A stretch of DNA of 64,000 nucleotides, taken from Diphasiastrum complanatum. Its lineage: Eukaryota; Streptophyta; Lycopodiopsida; Lycopodiales; Lycopodiaceae. The position numbers were made by a program, and so were the translations under genes. Shown piece by piece: positions 33,344-44,160 of this stretch. The number at the start of each line of letters is the position of its first letter. Position 1 is the stretch's first letter. A model generated the notes under the pieces. The model did not search any database. It worked only from the letters and a program-made list of their open reading frames with translations, and was not told where the DNA came from. The DNA lies in the NCBI GenBank assembly GCA_029204225.1, contig CM055103.1:57026205-57090204 (forward strand), in the 5' to 3' direction.

Positions 33344-34211
33344 GGCAACCAACCGTTGCCTGATGACGCATTTATTCAAACAATTTTCGTACCATCGCCA
33401 GATCGGGTTGGCATCAGGTCCAATGAGAACCTAATAGAAGATAATGACGACAATATTCCACAAGTCGTCGGGGCCGATACAACACAAGCCCCTATTAGTG
33501 CCAGTGTACCGGCTGCTCCCACAGACCTAACGACGGCGTACCAGACTCTGGAAAAATACATCTTGGATGCGGTAGCGGCCAAAGCCATTCTGAAAAATAA
33601 GGTACTACACCTGGCGATGAGTAACACACAACTCCGAGCAGACCTCACCAAGCTGTAGCACGAACTGATTCTAACACACCAACATGAACAAGAAGGGCAC
33701 CAGGAGATTGCCAAGCTGCAGCAGAAGGAGGATAGCCTCAACAAATATATCCAAAGCCTCTCCAAAGCATTGATAGGTGCGGGAGCTTCAATCTGAAGCA
33801 TCCCAATGGCTTGCTCCCATCCAGGTGCAACTAAACCTTTTGGAAGTAGAGAATACATGCCAGGGGACGGAGGTCAAAGCCCTACAAGATGAAAAGCTCG
33901 TCTGGTTAGCTCAACCTGCACCAGACTCAAGGCCGTTTTCTCAATCAGAAATGAATCTTCTTCGACATCAGGTGCAGGTTTATAGCCTAACCTTAAACAG
34001 CTACCATGTAGAGCTCAAAAAATATTGGACAAGTGCAACTCACGAGCTCGCCCAGGCCAAACAACCCCTCAAGGCGTGCCAAAAATTCATGGACATGAAG
34101 GCCCAGCCCACCCTCGTGGTAATTCCACCGCCACCGATTTTTTATGCTGCACAGGCCAGTACCAGCCAAGACCAAAGCCAGCAGGCAGCAGGGGGATTTA
34201 ACCAAGATTAA
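33344..34211 (+). pseudogene. Element H ORF, 3' part (acidic region and coiled coil)
   Basis: Continues the frame that stopped at 15,554, beginning GNQPLPDDAFIQTIF. An acidic and Ala/Pro/Thr-rich stretch leads into heptad-like sequence. A TAG at about 33,656 interrupts it (TKL*HELILTHQ), compatible with a former CAG. After a one-base frameshift near 33,775 the coiled-coil-like region continues (VRELQSEASQWL, LLEVENTCQGTEVKAL) to a Gln/Pro-rich tail and a TAA at 34,209-34,211. Coiled coils are common in gag-like proteins, but no nucleocapsid knuckle, protease or polymerase is seen, so autonomous retrotransposition is unlikely. Confidence 0.55.
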
Positions 34212-34308
34212 GGGTCTAAAGGCCAAGATCAAGTGCAAACAGATACGGTTGCTGAGACGCAAGATCCAAATGGGCGGAATGTGGCACCCCTCTAGACAAG
34301 ATCACACT

Positions 34309-34806
34309 TCAGAATTTTAATTGGCCGATCAGGACGTCCTCCATAAAGTTGAGGCAGTCCAGTTTCTTCAAGTCCTTGGGTGTGTGAAAGGACTTGTGGA
34401 CTCCTCGCAGCCAATCTTGGTCGACCCATGTTTGGAATCTGCGTGTCCATGGATCGCCCAGAATCACAGTTCGGTAATACACACGAGCGATTGGCAGCTG
34501 ATCTTTGACTTTGTCTGAAGGTAGCGCCTTATTAACGTCAAAAAATATGGATGGGAGAAAATTGTCCCATTTAGTCTTGATCCCCATTAGATGTTCTAAG
34601 TCCCAGGCGTTAGTGGCTGTCGCGCGGACTGTTGGATCAGGGCAATTGATATAATGGTTTGTGAACGCGGTGAGAGCCCTTCTGGCATCTACATCCGTTG
34701 TCCACCCATATTCTGACTGTATATTTTCATTTTGAATGAGACTATGATAAAGATTTGACTTTGCCAGGATGAGGCCATCAAAACTTATTTTGATAAAGCT
34801 CTAGTT
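34309..34806 (-). CDS. Unidentified open frame (about 165 codons)
   Basis: The minus-strand frame is open from about 34,806 to the stop at 34,309; the first ATG lies at 34,587 inside it, so the upstream part would need an earlier exon. Composition is protein-like, with segments such as GWTTDVDARRAL, PWTRRFQTWVDQDW and FMEDVLIGQLKF. I recognise no family. It is head to head with the frame at 34,860. It may be an exon of a decayed transposon gene in the tail of element H or in the flanking DNA. Confidence 0.3.
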
Positions 34807-34859
34807 ACTTTGGTATGTAATCATAAAACCTATTTTTATTCATGTATGTTAACAAGTGT

Positions 34860-35454
34860 CCCATGCTTTTTTCAAACTGTGAGTGCAATTGCATTTGTTG
34901 ACCTGACCGTGGAAGAAACAAAATTATTGGCTTGGGACCATAATATTGATCAGGACTACCGGATGAAGATGACCGTCATACAAAAAATTTGGTTCTTTCA
35001 CAAAGAATATATGAGAGTCTCTAAAGCAAGAGATGTAAATCAACTACACCTGAGAGCACTTTGTGCTCAAGAGACGGGCTTGCCTTTTGATTCAAAAAAT
35101 TCTACGCAGGGCCTTACAAAATATGATAATTTTTTTCAACTTGCTTTCCGTAGCAGCCAAATAATTTTTCTTGCTATGCTCATCATGGAATGCTCTGATC
35201 ATAACATATGTTACAATCTTTTAAAATCAGAATCTCAAATGGGGGGTGTTCACAAATTTGTGCTCCAATACAAACAAGACGAAACCAACATTGCTCAATT
35301 CCGACGTCATTTGCTCAAAAATGCCCTTCGTTCCGAAGGTAACACAGTTAGGGCATGGTACATGGACTGGTTTTGCACTTCTTTGTTCAATGGTCTAATT
35401 TTTTCGAACACGGTCAATTTCTCTTGCTGTTTGCTCACAAGATACAAAAAATAA
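34860..35454 (+). CDS. Unidentified open frame, possibly one exon
   Basis: An open frame of about 195 codons whose protein-like part begins around AIAFVDLTVEETKLL. Contains KIWFFHKEYMRVSKARDVNQ, charged helical stretches and LLKSESQMGGVHKFVLQYK. The Phe- and Tyr-rich end suggests the true exon stops before about 35,390. The upstream TTTTTTCAAACTGTGAG could be a splice acceptor. No family recognised; it does not resemble copia or gypsy proteins. Low confidence that it is a gene. Confidence 0.3.
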
Positions 35455-36539
35455 TTATCCAAAAGATTTGAAAGTTTGAAATTTCTAGTTAAAACTCCTA
35501 ACTTATAAGGCCAATGAAATTGTTTAGTTGATGATGGATCTTCAAGTTTGAGCAAATTGATTTTTTGTTCTTCAAAAAAGTCCATCCACTAATGCTAATC
35601 AAATTCATCAAAAACTAATAAGCTAGTTGAATTTCTGATTTTGCATCTCAGTTTCTTGGAAAAATAGCTAAATATGTGATCAATTTGATCGTGGGTGTTG
35701 CCCACAAACAAAAATTCTATTTTTATTTTTTGAAAAATTTGTTTCTCTACAAGCATGGACAAGTATGCCACGATAGTTTGATTTTTATTTTCCCTAGCAG
35801 TGTTGTCAAGCTACAAAAAAAAATTCTAGAAGATTTTTACCAAATTCACATATTGTCAAATTTGGATCATTTCAAACATTGGAATACATAAAAAATACAG
35901 GGACTTCTATGTGTCATTGAATACAAGTGCTCTAATGAGATGAACTTGAATAAAATCTACTTCAATCAAATTTTATGGCACTCCAACAAAATGAGGTAAC
36001 ATCATCTTTTTGTTATCCGTGCCATCAACGACAAGGCTGAGATACATTTGAGGACATTTCAAACATTGCTTTCGATGTTTGGCCACCTTTTTTCTTTCAA
36101 CTATTTGTTGATCTTTGTGTATTTGAAGGGATTTTGCAGCTTCCACTAAAAATACAATTAAATTATTTAGTAAAAAGATAATGATATCATAACATGTAAG
36201 TTTTTGTGATTAACATATAAAATCTCAAAACAAAAAGTATTAAAATTATCAATTTAATTCATTTTTACATATCTCCTCATTGGTCTTTGCAACTTGTTAG
36301 GCAGATTTTAATAACTCGCAAGTAGAACATACTGTCATTCGTGATTTTTTGAGAATCTTTACCAAACTAAAATCTTTTTTCCAAATCTTGAGAAAATATG
36401 AGTAACTTAAATAGTTTTGCCTTGGCGAATTTCTTGTACATCAAAATTTTGTAAAACTATTTGGCAAATGAGAATATAATAAATTTGGTAAATTTTCTCC
36501 ATGCAAATTTACAAAATCCTTTAGCCCAGCAGTAGCATT
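35455..36539. other. No supported gene
   Basis: AT-rich; no readable protein on either strand. It may include the missing 3' part of gypsy element G or the end of element H, but I found no LTR match or polypurine tract. Confidence 0.45.
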
Positions 36540-36566
36540 CAAGGCATTCAAAGAGATAATTTGACT

Positions 36567-37230
36567 CTATAGAAATCTTTGAAGTTTCAACACTTTCTCC
36601 AGGTTGGATAGGTGTTCTGAGTTTGGCTCATGCACGCATAGATCATCCAAGAAGATCTCTAGAGATTTCTGCAAGTATTCTTTGAATGCCATTTGCATAG
36701 CTCGTTGAAAAGTGTTTGGGGCATTGCAAAGTCCAAATGGCTCACATTTTTCCATTTGGTGGCGAATGTTGTCTTATGTTGATCATCCGCTACTATATTG
36801 ACTTGATTGTAGCCATTGAAACTGTCCAAGAAACTGTAAGCTTTTGCTCCTGCTACTCAGTCCAAAACACTGGCTTTCTGTAAAAGGTAAGAAAAAATTA
36901 TCTTTATTTTTTACCACATTTAACGCCTTCAAGTTCACACAAATTTGCATTTTGCCGTTCTTCTTGGGTACTATGACTATCGACAATATCCATTCTATGT
37001 ATTTGATTTAATAAATAAAATCGGCGTCAAGCACTTTCTACAACTCTTGTTTGATCAATTTTGTGTAGTTAGGATTGCATTGGTAATATTTGTTGACCTT
37101 GGGGACTGCTCCATCCACCAAGGGTATAGTATTCTGGACTATTGTTGGTGCTATACCGTTCAGATCCTTGTAGGTCATGCGAAGCAATCTTTGTATTCCA
37201 CGAATAGGTTGCATAGTTTTGTGAATTGAG
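36567..37230 (-). pseudogene. Gypsy G reverse transcriptase fragments
   Basis: Around 37,140-36,920 the translation shows TIPLVDGAVPKVN, then IVIVPKKNGKMQICVNLKAL, the hallmark start of Ty3/gypsy RT. The later part at 36,755-36,567 shows FGLCNAPNTFQRAM and FLDDLCVHEPNSEHL, where canonical elements have F(V/L)DD. Stops and frameshifts separate the pieces. The short 'palm' fragments and the TGGCGCC primer site are compatible with the Athila/Tat side of plant gypsy elements, but I cannot place it firmly. Confidence 0.8.
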
Positions 37231-38053
37231 TAGGGGTTAATTGTTCTCCCATGTGAACAATTTTTTCTTCTTCACCTAGTGCAACTATATTCATCAGTTG
37301 TGTTTGCACAGGTTCTTTGAAGACTTCTTCTTCCAGCTCCTGACTTTGGTCAGGTTCTTGTTATGCTTGTGATAACATGATTACCACGTCGTCTAAGGTG
37401 TAGTTCTTGAAATTTCTCAGCATCTTGTGAACTGGTGTTCATTGGAATTCCTCCTTCAGCATATTAATCTTAGCACCACTTGTAACCTTTGGGTTCTCGG
37501 TCATCTGAGAGGATGACGCTACATCAGGATCTCCAGTCAGATTGATTTCAAAGAGTCCAACACTTTCTTCTTGCCCTTTCTGCAACAAAGTGATAAACCT
37601 CCTTGTCCTCTTTCTCGGGACCTAGTGGTGCGGTAAAGCCATGTGCTATTGATTATTGGTGCTCCATACCGCGGTGCTGCATTTGGTGCCCCCTGATGAT
37701 AAGAATATGAAGTCTGATACTGATTCCTTTTTGCTATATGATCCTAGAGTTGAATGGGCAAAATGTCTTTTCGTGCGATGATGCATTGCGAAGGTGGCAA
37801 TACCATTGTCAGTTGAGATTTTGCTTCAAAACTGGACACTCATTTGCTGTATGGTTCTAGGTACAAACCAGACACCATACATTTTCATGGATACTACAGC
37901 TGGTTCTATGTTGGCACATTGGGAGTAAATATTGTAGCTCCTTATAAGGCCTATCGAATTGGGCCGTTAGTTGCTCCATCTGCTACTTATGTAATTTTGC
38001 CATTTGTTCCATCAACAAATCTATTGAGATATGTGAAGAAATCGAGGTTGATA
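37231..38053 (-). other. Gypsy G gag-to-RT region, unreadable
   Basis: Should contain the rest of gag and the protease. I see acidic stretches (for example ELEEEVFKEP on the minus strand) but no knuckle or D-S/T-G motif that I would defend. Plus-strand open frames here are not supported. Confidence 0.5.
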
Positions 38054-38379
38054 CTACCAAGGGAGTTGGGTTATGGGTTGTTGGATATGAATCATCTTTC
38101 GATCTCTCATCCTCTTCCTTGATCGCATTTTCCATTGCTTCCTACACGTGGCATAATGCTCCCATCTTTTGAGCTCTCTTTTGATACTTTTTGGTAGCCC
38201 CGCAAGGAACCACATGATTACCGCATGATTGGAAGTTAGTGTCATGTTGCATTCAGATCTTAGGTGTTTGACCCATTCTATGTAGTCCTTGACCCTTTCT
38301 TTTTTTCCCATCTTGATTTTGCTCGATAGGAGAAACGGATCTTCCAGGAACTTCCTTGGTTTAAAGTGCATGACGATAA
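38054..38379 (-). pseudogene. Gypsy G gag, downstream part
   Basis: Joins in frame across the D insertion: WEGVKVAFI before D is followed by VMHFKPRKFLEDP after it, the TTATC (GATAA) target site forming the Ile codon region. Continues with LSSKIKMGKKERVKDYIEW and WFLAGLPKSIKREL, typical of the Retrotrans_gag domain of plant gypsy elements. Ends in an Arg/Lys-rich stretch at a stop. Confidence 0.75.
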
Positions 38380-39034
38380 TGTGAAAATTGTCAACATTTC
38401 CTAGCTAGTTTGAGGCCTAAATTGGCTAAAATTGTAAATAGTTTTGGTTCTGGAGTTTCACACGTGTGAACCAGGCCACAATGTTTTTATTTACTGTATT
38501 TTTTCAGTATGATGAAGTGTCAAACTTCATACCCTTCAAAATGAGACCATTTTGATGTATTTTGGTCATATAAGCCATTTTTAGCTATTTTTCCTATATA
38601 GGGAATATCTAGGGTCAAGTACCTTCTAGAGAGAGGAGAGAGAGTCATCTTCCTCATCCATAAATAGTAGGGAAGTCGTGGAGAACAGGTTGGAGAAACC
38701 TTTTGTATGCTTCATTGAGATCAATAGATCATTGTCATTGTTTCTTCCTCCATTGAGAGCATTGTTGTGTGTATTGTCTTCAAGCTATTGTGTATGATCT
38801 TAGGTGCTTTCCAAAAGTGATAGGCTGATGTATTATGGACTGTATAATGCTATTTTGGGCCGCACTTGATGTTTATGGAAGTTTCCATTTGTGATAAATG
38901 CTTTTTGATCAAGTTCTTTGCATTCTAGGTAGCATAGAATGTGTTGCCAATTCCTAGCTTATGTAGTTTGGAGTGCAAGCATTCAAGCCAATGATCTTGG
39001 AGTTTAGATCCACTTAGGATCTGTATTTTTCACA
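38380..39034 (+). repeat. 5' LTR of element D
   Basis: 655 bp, TGTGAAAATTG ... TATTTTTCACA. Carries TTCACACGTGTGAA at 38,457-38,470 and a TATA-like CCTATATAGGG near 38,594-38,603 about 125 bp further on. Confidence 0.96.
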
Positions 39035-39046
39035 TGGTATCAGAGC
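39035..39046 (+). promoter_or_regulatory. Primer-binding site, element D
   Basis: TGGTATCAGAGC abuts the LTR; initiator tRNA-Met type, 12 nt matched. Confidence 0.92.
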
Positions 39047-40206
39047 TGGTTGGCTTCTATTTACAGTAAGTATTCCATTTTTGGTGATATTTGGATGTTT
39101 GATCAAGTTCTAGCATGATTTTGCATTGCTTTGTTGATCAAATCTTACTAACCTTTGTTTTGTGAGTTGAACTTGTGGATCAAAAGCATATTTCAGGTCT
39201 ATTGAAGATCAGAGGCTGAAAAGAAACTATTTTGGATCAGATCATAACACCTAATCATTTGTGATTGTGAGGCTTGTGCATATTCAATACTAACAATGTT
39301 CTTTTCAATCCTATTGTTGACAATCTCCATTCTTGGATGAACACTCTCCTTAAGTGGATGAAACTTCTCCTTAAGTGGATGACAAATGCTCTTTTGAGTG
39401 AGTTGTAATTCTCCTAAAGGCTGAGCAAAGCTCCCATTTGGATGAAAGATCCCCTTTTTTGGGTGAACATATTGTAAGCTCCATTGTGAAGAGCATATTG
39501 TAAAGATTGTCATCAATTTTGGCATAAATTTTGGTGTACTTTGTTGAGCATGTAAGTAACTCTCCTTATGTAATTTGATTGGAGAATTTGCTGGAAGGTG
39601 TTAACCATTATGCAAGTGTGTTTTCAGGTTCTTAACAGGTTGAGGAACATTCTCATGTGAAGTGATCTTAGATCTACATCTAAACACCAAGATTTGACAA
39701 GATAGTGAAGCTAGTCTTGTGATTCACTAAGTGTGCTCATTCATTCACCTCTAAATCTTGTATTTATCACTTGCTGGAGTTTATAAACTTTTAGAAGTGT
39801 GGTTTACATGTGGTTTTACAGGTTGAATCAATATCTTAGTGTGTTGATCATATGTTGATCAAGTTTGTTCATTACTAGGTAATCTTGGCATCCTAGTTTT
39901 GGGTATTTTCTAAGAATGCAAGTAACTCTTCACACCATAACTTGATTTGGTCACTTGCTGGAAAGTTTGAGAGCTTAAGCAAGAGTGTGTTCAGGTTGGT
40001 TTGATTTTGTAATCCATTCTTAGTGTGTGCAAAGTGTTGCATGTGTTTCAATCTTCCTTTCTATGCTTGGAAACCATCTAGGTTCAAGATAGAAGTGTTT
40101 TAGGGTCCTAAATCTTCATAGATCTCTTTATCTATCATTTGTTGAGAGAAAAGTGAGTGATAAGTGCTTTAGGACAGAACCTAAAAGTTGAAGAAACATT
40201 AGAATC
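39047..40206 (+). other. Leader of element D
   Basis: About 1.16 kb of untranslated sequence before the gag ATG, including GTGGATGA-type repeats near 39,335-39,450 (GGATGAA/TGGATGAC words). No ORF supported. Confidence 0.75.
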
Positions 40207-43200
40207 ATGGCTTCCAATGGTGGGATCATGCTAGAGTCTAGTGAAAGGTTGAGTTCATCAAACTACTCTACTTGGAAAGTGAGGATGGAGTCCTTACTTG
40301 AGTTGAATGAACTCATGGACATAGTTGCAGAAATTGAAGAGAGACCTCTCACACTTCAAGAGCAACAAAGGTTTGATAAGAAGGCCAAAAGGGCTCTTCA
40401 TATCATTAAAATGAATGTTACAAATGAACTTCTCAAGGCAGTTGGAAAGTGTCAAAGTGCAAGTGATGCATGGAATGCCTTAAAGAAGCTCTTTGAATCA
40501 AAGTCCACATCTAGGGTATTGACCCTAAGGAGACAAATATTTTCTAGTAGGCAAAGAGAGGGTGAAAGTGCTCATGCATTTATCTTGAGAGTTAAGTCCC
40601 TAAGTGATGATTTAGCATGCATTGATGAGAACATAAAAGATGGTGAAATAGTCCAAGTTATGTTGAATGGTTTGCTAAATGAACATGCTAACCTTGTGCA
40701 AAGTTTTGCCATTCAAAGAGTCTTGCCAAGTGTGGTTGACTTGCAAGAAATCTTATTGGCTGAAGAACATAGGTTGCAATCAAAGCTTGATGGTGCATCC
40801 TTGCAAGGTGGAGGTGAAGAGGCTTTCTTCACAAAAGGCAAATTCAAGGGCAAAGGTAAAGGCAAAGGGAAATGGTCCAAAGGTGGTAACTTTGATCATG
40901 ATGATCACTCTTCCTCTTCCTCTTCTACTAAGAACAATAAGTCAAAGTTCAAGTGCTTTTATTGTGGGATAAAAGGTCATTTTGCAAATGAATGTTATAA
41001 GAAGAAAAGAGAGCAAGGAGAGAGGCAAGGAAATCTTACAATAGATGAGGAAGAACATAACACATGTGAATCACTTGTTATGACTTCAAGTTTGTTAGCC
41101 AACATAGATGATAATGATCCTTGGTGGATTGATAGTGGAGCCTCATCTCACATGACAAGACATAAGGAATACTTTACATCCTTATTGTCTTATGAGGGAG
41201 AAGGTAACATCATCTACACTGCAAATGATGGTCAATGTGACATCAAAGGCATAGGCACTATTCCTATTTCCCTTTCAACAAATAGGAAAGCAAATCTTGA
41301 AAATGTTTTGTACATTCCTTCAATCACTAAGAATTTGCTTAGTGTAAGTCAAATGATTGACAAAGGACTTGATGTGGAGTTCATTGGAGATGCATGTTTG
41401 ATAAGTAAATGTGGATCCTTGATTGCTCAAGGTAGGAGGCATGGTAAACTTTTCAAGCTTGATGCATGTGTGATCTCTAATCATGAAGGATGTATGGCTA
41501 GGGAGCAATTGACAAACCAAGAAGTTTGGCACAAGAGGTTGGGCCATCCCAACTTCAAATCTTTGGAGGTAATGGCAAAGAAAGAGCTTGTTCTTGGTCT
41601 CCCTAAAAGTCTTGTTGCAAACAATAGTGTTTGTGAACATTGTGCCTTGTCCAAATCTCATAGACTTGCTTATTCTAGATCTACTTCTAGATCTAAAGAA
41701 GCTTTTCAACTTGTGCATTCTGATATTCATTCTTCTAGTACAACTAGCAATGGTGGGGCAAAGATGTATGCAACTTTCATTGATGACTTTAGTAGGTATA
41801 CTTGGATCTATCTTCTTAAAAGTAAGGATGAAGTGTTTGCTGCATTTGTCAAGTTCAAGAATGAAATGGAAAACCAATTCAATACAAAGATCAAATGCTT
41901 AAGATCTGATAATGGAGGGGAATACACCTCAAATAGGTTCAAAGACTTTTGTATAGCACATGGGATTAAGAGGGAGATGTCTAGTCCTAGGACTCCACAA
42001 CAGAATGGAGTGGCCGAGAGGAAGAATAGAACCCTTTGTGAATGTGCCAAGGCAATGAGACTACATGCTAATCTTGCTAAGTCTTTTTGGGGGGAAGCTT
42101 TAGCATGTGCTAACTATCTATGTAATAGATGGACAAGTGCTTCCTTGGATGGTAAAACTCCTCATGAGGTTCTTTATGGTAGAAGGCCGAGTGTCAAGCA
42201 TTGTAGGATCTTTGGATGTACATGTTTTGTCAATATCACACTTGATGATAGAACTAAAGAAGATCCTTCATCAAAGAAGGGTGTGTTTGTTGGCTATAGT
42301 GAAGTAAGCAAGGCTTACAAAGTGTACATTCCTTCTACAAAGAAAGTTGTCATAAGTAGGGATGTCATCTTTCATGAAGAGAATGTTTCCAATGTTGTTG
42401 ATGTTGATGTTGATGTGCCTACTAATCATCATGATGTGCAAGATGTCTTGGATGAAGATGGAGATGCCACTCCAAAGCAAACTTCAAGGAAGACTCAAAG
42501 GCAAAGGGCTAAGCCATCAAGGCTAACCTATGATGAAAAAGGAAAGCAAGTGGTGGACAACTCTAACTTTGCTTTTCTTACCTCTTTTGATGAACCAACT
42601 TGTGTAGGTGAAGCAATTCAAAAGAAGGAATGGATCCAAGCCATGGATCATGAGCATCAAGCACTCATCAAAAGCAACACATGGAGGTTGGTAAAGCTTC
42701 CAAAGGACAAGAAGGCAATTGGTTGTAAGTGGATCTTCAAGATCAAGACAAATCAAGATGGATCAATCAACAAGTACAAGGCAAGGTTGGTGGCAAAGGG
42801 GTATGCTCAAGAATATGGTATTGACTATGATGAGACCTTTGCACCCGTGGCAAAGATGGTAACTATTCAAATCCTAATCTCTCTTGCAACTCTTTATGAT
42901 TGGGATATGTGGCAAATGGATGTTACTAATGCCTTCTTGAATGGTGATCTTGAAGAAGATATTTACATGGAGCAACCCGAGGGCTATGTTTCACATGATG
43001 AGCCTAATCATGTGTGCTATCTCCAAAAGAGTTTGTATGGGCTAAAGCAAGCACCAAGGAGTTGGTATGCTAAGCTCAATTCCTTCTTACTTTCTCAAAA
43101 CTTTGTTATGAGTGAGTATGATCATTCTCTCTACTTTAGATTGAATGAAAATGATATCACTTTACTTTTGATCTATGTTGATGACATTATCTTAAGTGGT

Positions 43201-44160
43201 GGTAACAATCTAGATATAGATGAAATCAAGATGGCACTCAAAAGAGAGTTTGAAATTCAAGATCTTGGTAAACTTCATTATATCTTAGGAATAGAGATTA
43301 TTAGAACTTCTAAATCTACATTCATATGTCAAGAAAAGTATGTTAACTCTATTCTAAAAAGGTTTCATATGGAAGATTGTAAAGTTGTTTCTACTCCTAT
43401 GGAATCAAATGTAAAGCTAACTACAAGAAGTAATGAAAGATCCTTCAAGGACATTACTCTCTATAGAAAGCTAATAGGATCTCTTATATGGTTAACCATC
43501 ACAAGACCTGATCTAAGCTTTGTGGTTGGTAAACTAAGTCAATTTATGCAAGATCCTAGTGAGGCTCATTGGAAGCTAGGAAAGAGAGTACTTAGATACA
43601 TCTCGGGATCTAGAGATTTTGGCATCTTGTATGGAGGTACTACACCTAACCTTTGTGGATTTTCAGATTCAGATTTTGCAGGTGATCAAATGGATAGGAA
43701 GTCAACAAGTGCCTTTGCAATCTATCTTGGAGATGGAGTGGTCTCATGGCTATCAAAGAAGCAACCAACTATCTCTCTATCTTCCACCGAAGCCGAGTAC
43801 AAGGCATTAACAACATGCACCAAGGAGATTCTTTGGATCAAGAGGATGTTATTGGATCTTCACTTGCTGGAACCAGAGAAGACTCCAATCATACTTTGTG
43901 ATAACCTTTCAGCCCAAAGCTTGGCAAGCAATCCTGTTTTTCATGCAAGGAGCAAGCACATTGAGATTGCTCACCATTTTGTGAGAGATCAAGTCATTGC
44001 CAAAGAGGTGGAGCTTCAACATGTCTCTTCAAAGGAGTGTGTGGCTGATATCTTCACCAAACCATTGGGAAAGGACCTATATTTAATGCATAGATCTAAT
44101 CTTGGAATGTGCTCAAAGACTATGTTGAAACTAGCATCCAATGTTGAAGAGGGAGTGTGA
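40207..44160 (+). CDS. Copia gag-pol polyprotein, element D (1317 aa, uninterrupted)
   Basis: Gag begins MASNGGIMLESSERLSSSNY. Then come the zinc knuckle CFYCGIKGHFANEC (about residue 250-263), a His/Asp/Ser-rich patch just before it, protease WWIDSGASSHMTR (about 305), integrase HHCC (WHKRLGHPN ... CEHCALSKSH), DDE core (HSDIHSSS, LRSDNGGEY, NGVAERKNR), RT with QMDVTNAFLNG (about 902) and YVDDIILSG (about 990), and RNase H with SDSDFAGD (about 1154), STEAEYKA and CDNLSAQ. It is the same copia lineage as A/B/C but a different family; the proteins are colinear but clearly diverged. The stop codon overlaps the first bases of the 3' LTR, and the polypurine tract (GAAGAGGGAG) lies inside the last codons. 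All catalytic motifs are intact, so this is the best candidate for an autonomous, possibly still mobile element in the window. Confidence 0.95.
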   Translation: MASNGGIMLESSERLSSSNYSTWKVRMESLLELNELMDIVAEIEERPLTLQEQQRFDKKAKRALHIIKMNVTNELLKAVGKCQSASDAWNALKKLFESKSTSRVLTLRRQIFSSRQREGESAHAFILRVKSLSDDLACIDENIKDGEIVQVMLNGLLNEHANLVQSFAIQRVLPSVVDLQEILLAEEHRLQSKLDGASLQGGGEEAFFTKGKFKGKGKGKGKWSKGGNFDHDDHSSSSSSTKNNKSKFKCFYCGIKGHFANECYKKKREQGERQGNLTIDEEEHNTCESLVMTSSLLANIDDNDPWWIDSGASSHMTRHKEYFTSLLSYEGEGNIIYTANDGQCDIKGIGTIPISLSTNRKANLENVLYIPSITKNLLSVSQMIDKGLDVEFIGDACLISKCGSLIAQGRRHGKLFKLDACVISNHEGCMAREQLTNQEVWHKRLGHPNFKSLEVMAKKELVLGLPKSLVANNSVCEHCALSKSHRLAYSRSTSRSKEAFQLVHSDIHSSSTTSNGGAKMYATFIDDFSRYTWIYLLKSKDEVFAAFVKFKNEMENQFNTKIKCLRSDNGGEYTSNRFKDFCIAHGIKREMSSPRTPQQNGVAERKNRTLCECAKAMRLHANLAKSFWGEALACANYLCNRWTSASLDGKTPHEVLYGRRPSVKHCRIFGCTCFVNITLDDRTKEDPSSKKGVFVGYSEVSKAYKVYIPSTKKVVISRDVIFHEENVSNVVDVDVDVPTNHHDVQDVLDEDGDATPKQTSRKTQRQRAKPSRLTYDEKGKQVVDNSNFAFLTSFDEPTCVGEAIQKKEWIQAMDHEHQALIKSNTWRLVKLPKDKKAIGCKWIFKIKTNQDGSINKYKARLVAKGYAQEYGIDYDETFAPVAKMVTIQILISLATLYDWDMWQMDVTNAFLNGDLEEDIYMEQPEGYVSHDEPNHVCYLQKSLYGLKQAPRSWYAKLNSFLLSQNFVMSEYDHSLYFRLNENDITLLLIYVDDIILSGGNNLDIDEIKMALKREFEIQDLGKLHYILGIEIIRTSKSTFICQEKYVNSILKRFHMEDCKVVSTPMESNVKLTTRSNERSFKDITLYRKLIGSLIWLTITRPDLSFVVGKLSQFMQDPSEAHWKLGKRVLRYISGSRDFGILYGGTTPNLCGFSDSDFAGDQMDRKSTSAFAIYLGDGVVSWLSKKQPTISLSSTEAEYKALTTCTKEILWIKRMLLDLHLLEPEKTPIILCDNLSAQSLASNPVFHARSKHIEIAHHFVRDQVIAKEVELQHVSSKECVADIFTKPLGKDLYLMHRSNLGMCSKTMLKLASNVEEGV

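Larger units (their letters stand above)
13288..34311 (+). mobile_element. Retroelement H (non-standard ORF), split by the A/B dimer; right end not found
   Basis: A 5' LTR (13,288-13,868) is followed by a primer-binding site at 13,869, a leader and a long coding region unlike copia gag-pol. The coding region is interrupted at 15,554 by the A/B array and resumes at 33,344 in the same frame. LTR end, primer site and leader resemble those of copia element E2: GTACTATACGGAAT and TCAGTTTGG..GTTCTCTCTCA occur in the same order in both leaders. No 3' LTR or matching AACGT target repeat is visible after 34.2 kb, so the right end given here is arbitrary. It appears to be a non-autonomous derivative of the E2 family carrying a foreign or highly diverged ORF. 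Confidence 0.55.

Noticed and set aside
34534-34538. AACGT as the partner of the H target duplication (13,283-13,287)
   Set aside because: No LTR end next to it; a 5-base match is expected by chance.
36945-38122. Plus-strand open frames of 92-94 codons
   Set aside because: Antisense to gypsy gag/RT relics, no domain.
40679-42756. Open frames of about 65-185 codons overlapping element D gag-pol in other frames
   Set aside because: Shadows of the 1317-codon polyprotein with no independent features.
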